Below, piece by piece: positions 6,002 to 7,753 of a stretch of 7,753 bases of DNA; positions within the stretch are counted from its first letter, which is position 1; every line of letters starts with the position of its first letter. Source of the stretch: Planctomycetota bacterium (GTDB lineage Bacteria > Planctomycetota > UBA1135 > UBA2386); the NCBI GenBank assembly GCA_020425885.1, contig JAGQRA010000535.1, positions 1-7,753 on the forward strand. The letters run 5' to 3'. The notes beneath the pieces were generated by a model that did not search any database, had not been told where the DNA came from, and saw nothing but the letters and a program-made list of their open reading frames with translations. The translations under genes and the position numbers were made by a program.

Positions 6002-6688
6002 TCAGCCGTCGAAGCGAAGCCCTACCCCCCGGATCGTATGCAGGTGCCGCGGATTGCCCGGGTCTTCCTCGAACAGCTTGCGCAGCCGCAGCACGACGTT
6101 GTCGAGGGTGCGCACGGTCGGCGGGGTCGTGCTGCCGAACAGGTGTTCGACGACCTTCTTGCGCGGCACGACGGTGCCGGCGTGTCCGTGCAGCAGGCGA
6201 ATCAGCTTGGTCTCGGTCGCGGTCAGCTCGATCTCGGTGCCGTCCCGGCAGCGCGCCCGCATGGCGCGGAAGTCGATGCGATTGCCGTCGAACTCGAGCA
6301 GGTCGGTCGATTGCTGCGGTGCCGGCGCCCGACGCAGCAGCGCATCGACCCGCAGCAACAGCTCGCGCAGGTTGAACGGCTTGGTCAGATAGTCGTCGGC
6401 CTGCAGCTCGAGTCCGAGGATGCGGTCGGCGTCGCCGCTGCGCGCGCTGAGGACCAGGACCGGTGTGTCGTCGCCGCGTTCGCGCATCGTCTTCAGCACG
6501 GTGAAGCCGTCGCAGCCCGGCATCATGATGTCGAGGATCAGCAGGTCGATGCCGCCGCGCGCCATGCGCTCCAGCGCCGCCGTGCCCGAGGTCACGTGCT
6601 CGGCGTGGTAGGACTCCATGGCGAGGTTGTCACACAGCATCTCACCGAGCGCCTGCTCGTCCTCGGCGACCAGGATCCAGCGGCTCAT
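6002..6688 (-). CDS. OmpR/PhoB-family response regulator
   Basis: This 228-residue cytoplasmic protein takes a phosphoryl group from its partner kinase and regulates transcription. The receiver domain (about 3-118) shows every expected residue: the acidic pocket E9-D10-E11, the phospho-acceptor Asp53 in LLILDIMMPG (49-58), the switch Ser81 in VLVLSARS, and Lys103 in LTKPF (101-105). The winged-helix DNA-binding domain (about 129-228) includes ELTATETKLIRLL (154-166) and the recognition and wing region TVRTLDNVVLRLRKLF (191-206) ending TIRGVGLRFDG, the standard C-terminus of the OmpR family. Length is typical. Its ATG overlaps the kinase stop by 4 nt (ATGA) and has GGAGG six nucleotides upstream. 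Its targets are unknown; self-regulation and control of the downstream secreted-protein gene are reasonable guesses. Confidence 0.96.
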   Translation of the reverse strand: MSRWILVAEDEQALGEMLCDNLAMESYHAEHVTSGTAALERMARGGIDLLILDIMMPGCDGFTVLKTMRERGDDTPVLVLSARSGDADRILGLELQADDYLTKPFNLRELLLRVDALLRRAPAPQQSTDLLEFDGNRIDFRAMRARCRDGTEIELTATETKLIRLLHGHAGTVVPRKKVVEHLFGSTTPPTVRTLDNVVLRLRKLFEEDPGNPRHLHTIRGVGLRFDG

Positions 6689-7671
6689 CGACCGCCTCCC
6701 CGGCGCGGCAGTCGCACCACGAACGTCGAGCCCTGGTCGCGGCCGGCGCTCGCGGCCGCGACCTCGCCATGATGGGCGCGGGTCAACTCACGCACCAGGT
6801 GCAGGCCGAGCCCCGATCCGCCCTTGGCCTCGTCGCTGCCGCGCCAGAACGGTTCGAAGGAGTGCGCCAGCTCGTCGCGATCCATGCCGCGACCGGTGTC
6901 GGCGACGGTGATCCGCGCGTCGTCGCCCTCGGTCGTCAGCGTGACCGTCACGGTGTCGCCGCGCGAGGAGTACTTGATCGCGTTGTCCATCAGGTTGTGC
7001 AGGATCAGCTGCACCGCCTCGGCGTCGCGCTGCATCGGCACCGGCTCGGAGGCTTCGATCACGAGGTCGACGTCGGCGGCGGCGGCGCGCAACTCGAGTT
7101 CGGTGGCGGCGCGGCGCAGATCCTCGGCGAGGTCGCCGTGGGTCTGGCGGTCGCGGCCCGAGGCGGTGCGGAGTCCGGCGGCGACGAGCACGTTGGTGAT
7201 GCCGCGTTCGAGGCGGTCGGCTTCGAGCAGCCCCATGTGCAGATAGCGGGCGCGCTTCTCCTGCGGCAGCCGGTCGTCGCGCAGCGATTCGAGCAGCAGC
7301 GAGATCGTCGCCAACGGCGTCTTGAGTTCGTGCGTCGCGCCGGCGAGGAAGCGATCGTGAGCCGAACGCAGCGCGCCCTCGCGGCGCATCGAGGCGAGAT
7401 AGAGGCCGCCCGAGATCGCGAGCACGATCGCGAACACCGCGCCTTCGCTGGTGAACATCCAAAAGCGCGTCCGGCCGAGGTGGGACAGCTGTTCGCCGTC
7501 CGCGACGCCGAACGCCGCCGCCGTGCCGGCCAGGTCGCCCGCCGCCAGCCGGGCCCCGGCACGTTCGAGCTCGCGGCTGGCGCCGGCCTGGAACAGCGTC
7601 CACCAGATCACGAGTGCCAGCGACAGGCACAGGATCAGGCCGAACAGGATCGAACTCGGAGTGCGGGTCAC
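6685..7671 (-). CDS. Membrane-bound sensor histidine kinase
   Basis: This 328-residue inner-membrane kinase pairs with the response regulator immediately downstream (4-nt ATGA overlap). Two transmembrane helices (about 8-27 and 76-94) enclose a short extracytoplasmic segment (about 28-75) with no known sensor domain, and no HAMP domain is evident between the second helix and the kinase core. The dimerisation/phosphotransfer domain (about 101-168) carries His114 in FLAGATHELKTPLA (108-121). The ATPase domain (about 215-325) shows the N box HNLMDNAIKYS (225-235), the G1 box ADTGRGM (257-263), the F box SFEPFWRG (271-278) and the G2 box GGSGLGLHLV (284-293). All catalytic residues are intact, so it should be active. 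The start is GTG at 7671 without a clear ribosome site; no better in-frame start is visible before the window end. The signal sensed is unknown. Confidence 0.95.
   Translation of the reverse strand: MTRTPSSILFGLILCLSLALVIWWTLFQAGASRELERAGARLAAGDLAGTAAAFGVADGEQLSHLGRTRFWMFTSEGAVFAIVLAISGGLYLASMRREGALRSAHDRFLAGATHELKTPLATISLLLESLRDDRLPQEKRARYLHMGLLEADRLERGITNVLVAAGLRTASGRDRQTHGDLAEDLRRAATELELRAAAADVDLVIEASEPVPMQRDAEAVQLILHNLMDNAIKYSSRGDTVTVTLTTEGDDARITVADTGRGMDRDELAHSFEPFWRGSDEAKGGSGLGLHLVRELTRAHHGEVAAASAGRDQGSTFVVRLPRRGGGR
6695..6699 (-). promoter_or_regulatory. Ribosome binding site of the response regulator
   Basis: GGAGG on the minus strand lies 6 nt before the ATG at 6688, inside the last codons of the kinase gene. 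With the ATGA overlap it indicates translational coupling of the pair and confirms the regulator's start. Confidence 0.75.
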
Positions 7672-7753
7672 GTCGATGCAGCGTCGCCGATCCCGGGCCC
7701 CGCGGGAAGTCCCGTTCTCGATCCGTAGCAGCGGTGCGCGGCGCAGGGATGGA

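Noticed and set aside
5454..6392. 312-residue plus-strand frame spanning the secreted protein and response-regulator region
   Set aside because: It crosses an intergenic gap and two well-supported minus-strand genes, and its composition is His/Arg-rich noise.
6769..7728. 319-residue plus-strand open frame antisense to the histidine kinase
   Set aside because: It lacks family motifs and mirrors the kinase codon structure; the kinase has all H, N, G1, F and G2 boxes.

Overview
The window is GC-rich, densely coded chromosomal DNA holding eight protein genes and no RNA genes, CRISPR array or insertion sequence. It most resembles a planctomycete (Planctomycetota) or a close relative. This is an inference from a DUF1080 protein with the N-terminal pattern GYTDTP-x-LP-x-GW-x-VHD-x-x-RP, two secreted proteins whose signal peptides end in PLAAQ, and several genes without a recognisable Shine-Dalgarno site. 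No species can be named from the sequence.

Layout. (1) Positions 3-1193, plus strand: the C-terminal 396 residues of a large beta-propeller-like protein made of about nine degenerate repeats of roughly 44 residues; its start lies outside the window. (2) 1260-2057, minus: a secreted DUF1080 (3-keto-disaccharide hydrolase-like) protein, convergent with gene 1 and separated from it by a strong GC-rich hairpin. (3) 2126-2647, minus: a small, divergent ECF-like sigma factor directly upstream of the DUF1080 gene. (4) 2840-3334, plus: an XRE-type helix-turn-helix regulator, divergent from the sigma-like gene. The 192-bp region between them holds a perfect 17-bp palindrome and a short direct repeat. 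(5) 3404-4852, plus: an integral membrane GT-C glycosyltransferase resembling family GT22 (Alg9/PIG-B-type mannosyltransferases). (6) 4866-5909, minus: a secreted protein of unknown function, convergent with the glycosyltransferase at a 13-nt gap. (7) 6002-6688 and (8) 6685-7671, minus: a two-component system, histidine kinase first, then an OmpR-type response regulator, overlapping by 4 nt. Positions 7672-7753 upstream of the kinase show no feature I can support.

How the genes may work together. The kinase and regulator are a conventional translationally coupled pair. The secreted gene 6 lies 92 nt downstream on the same strand and could be co-transcribed, although a hairpin sits in the gap. 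The divergent XRE/sigma-like pair, with a palindrome overlapping a perfect TTGACA on the sigma-like side, is the least ordinary part of the window. It looks like a small self-contained regulatory switch whose sigma-like arm may also read into the DUF1080 gene. No gap exceeds 300 bp.
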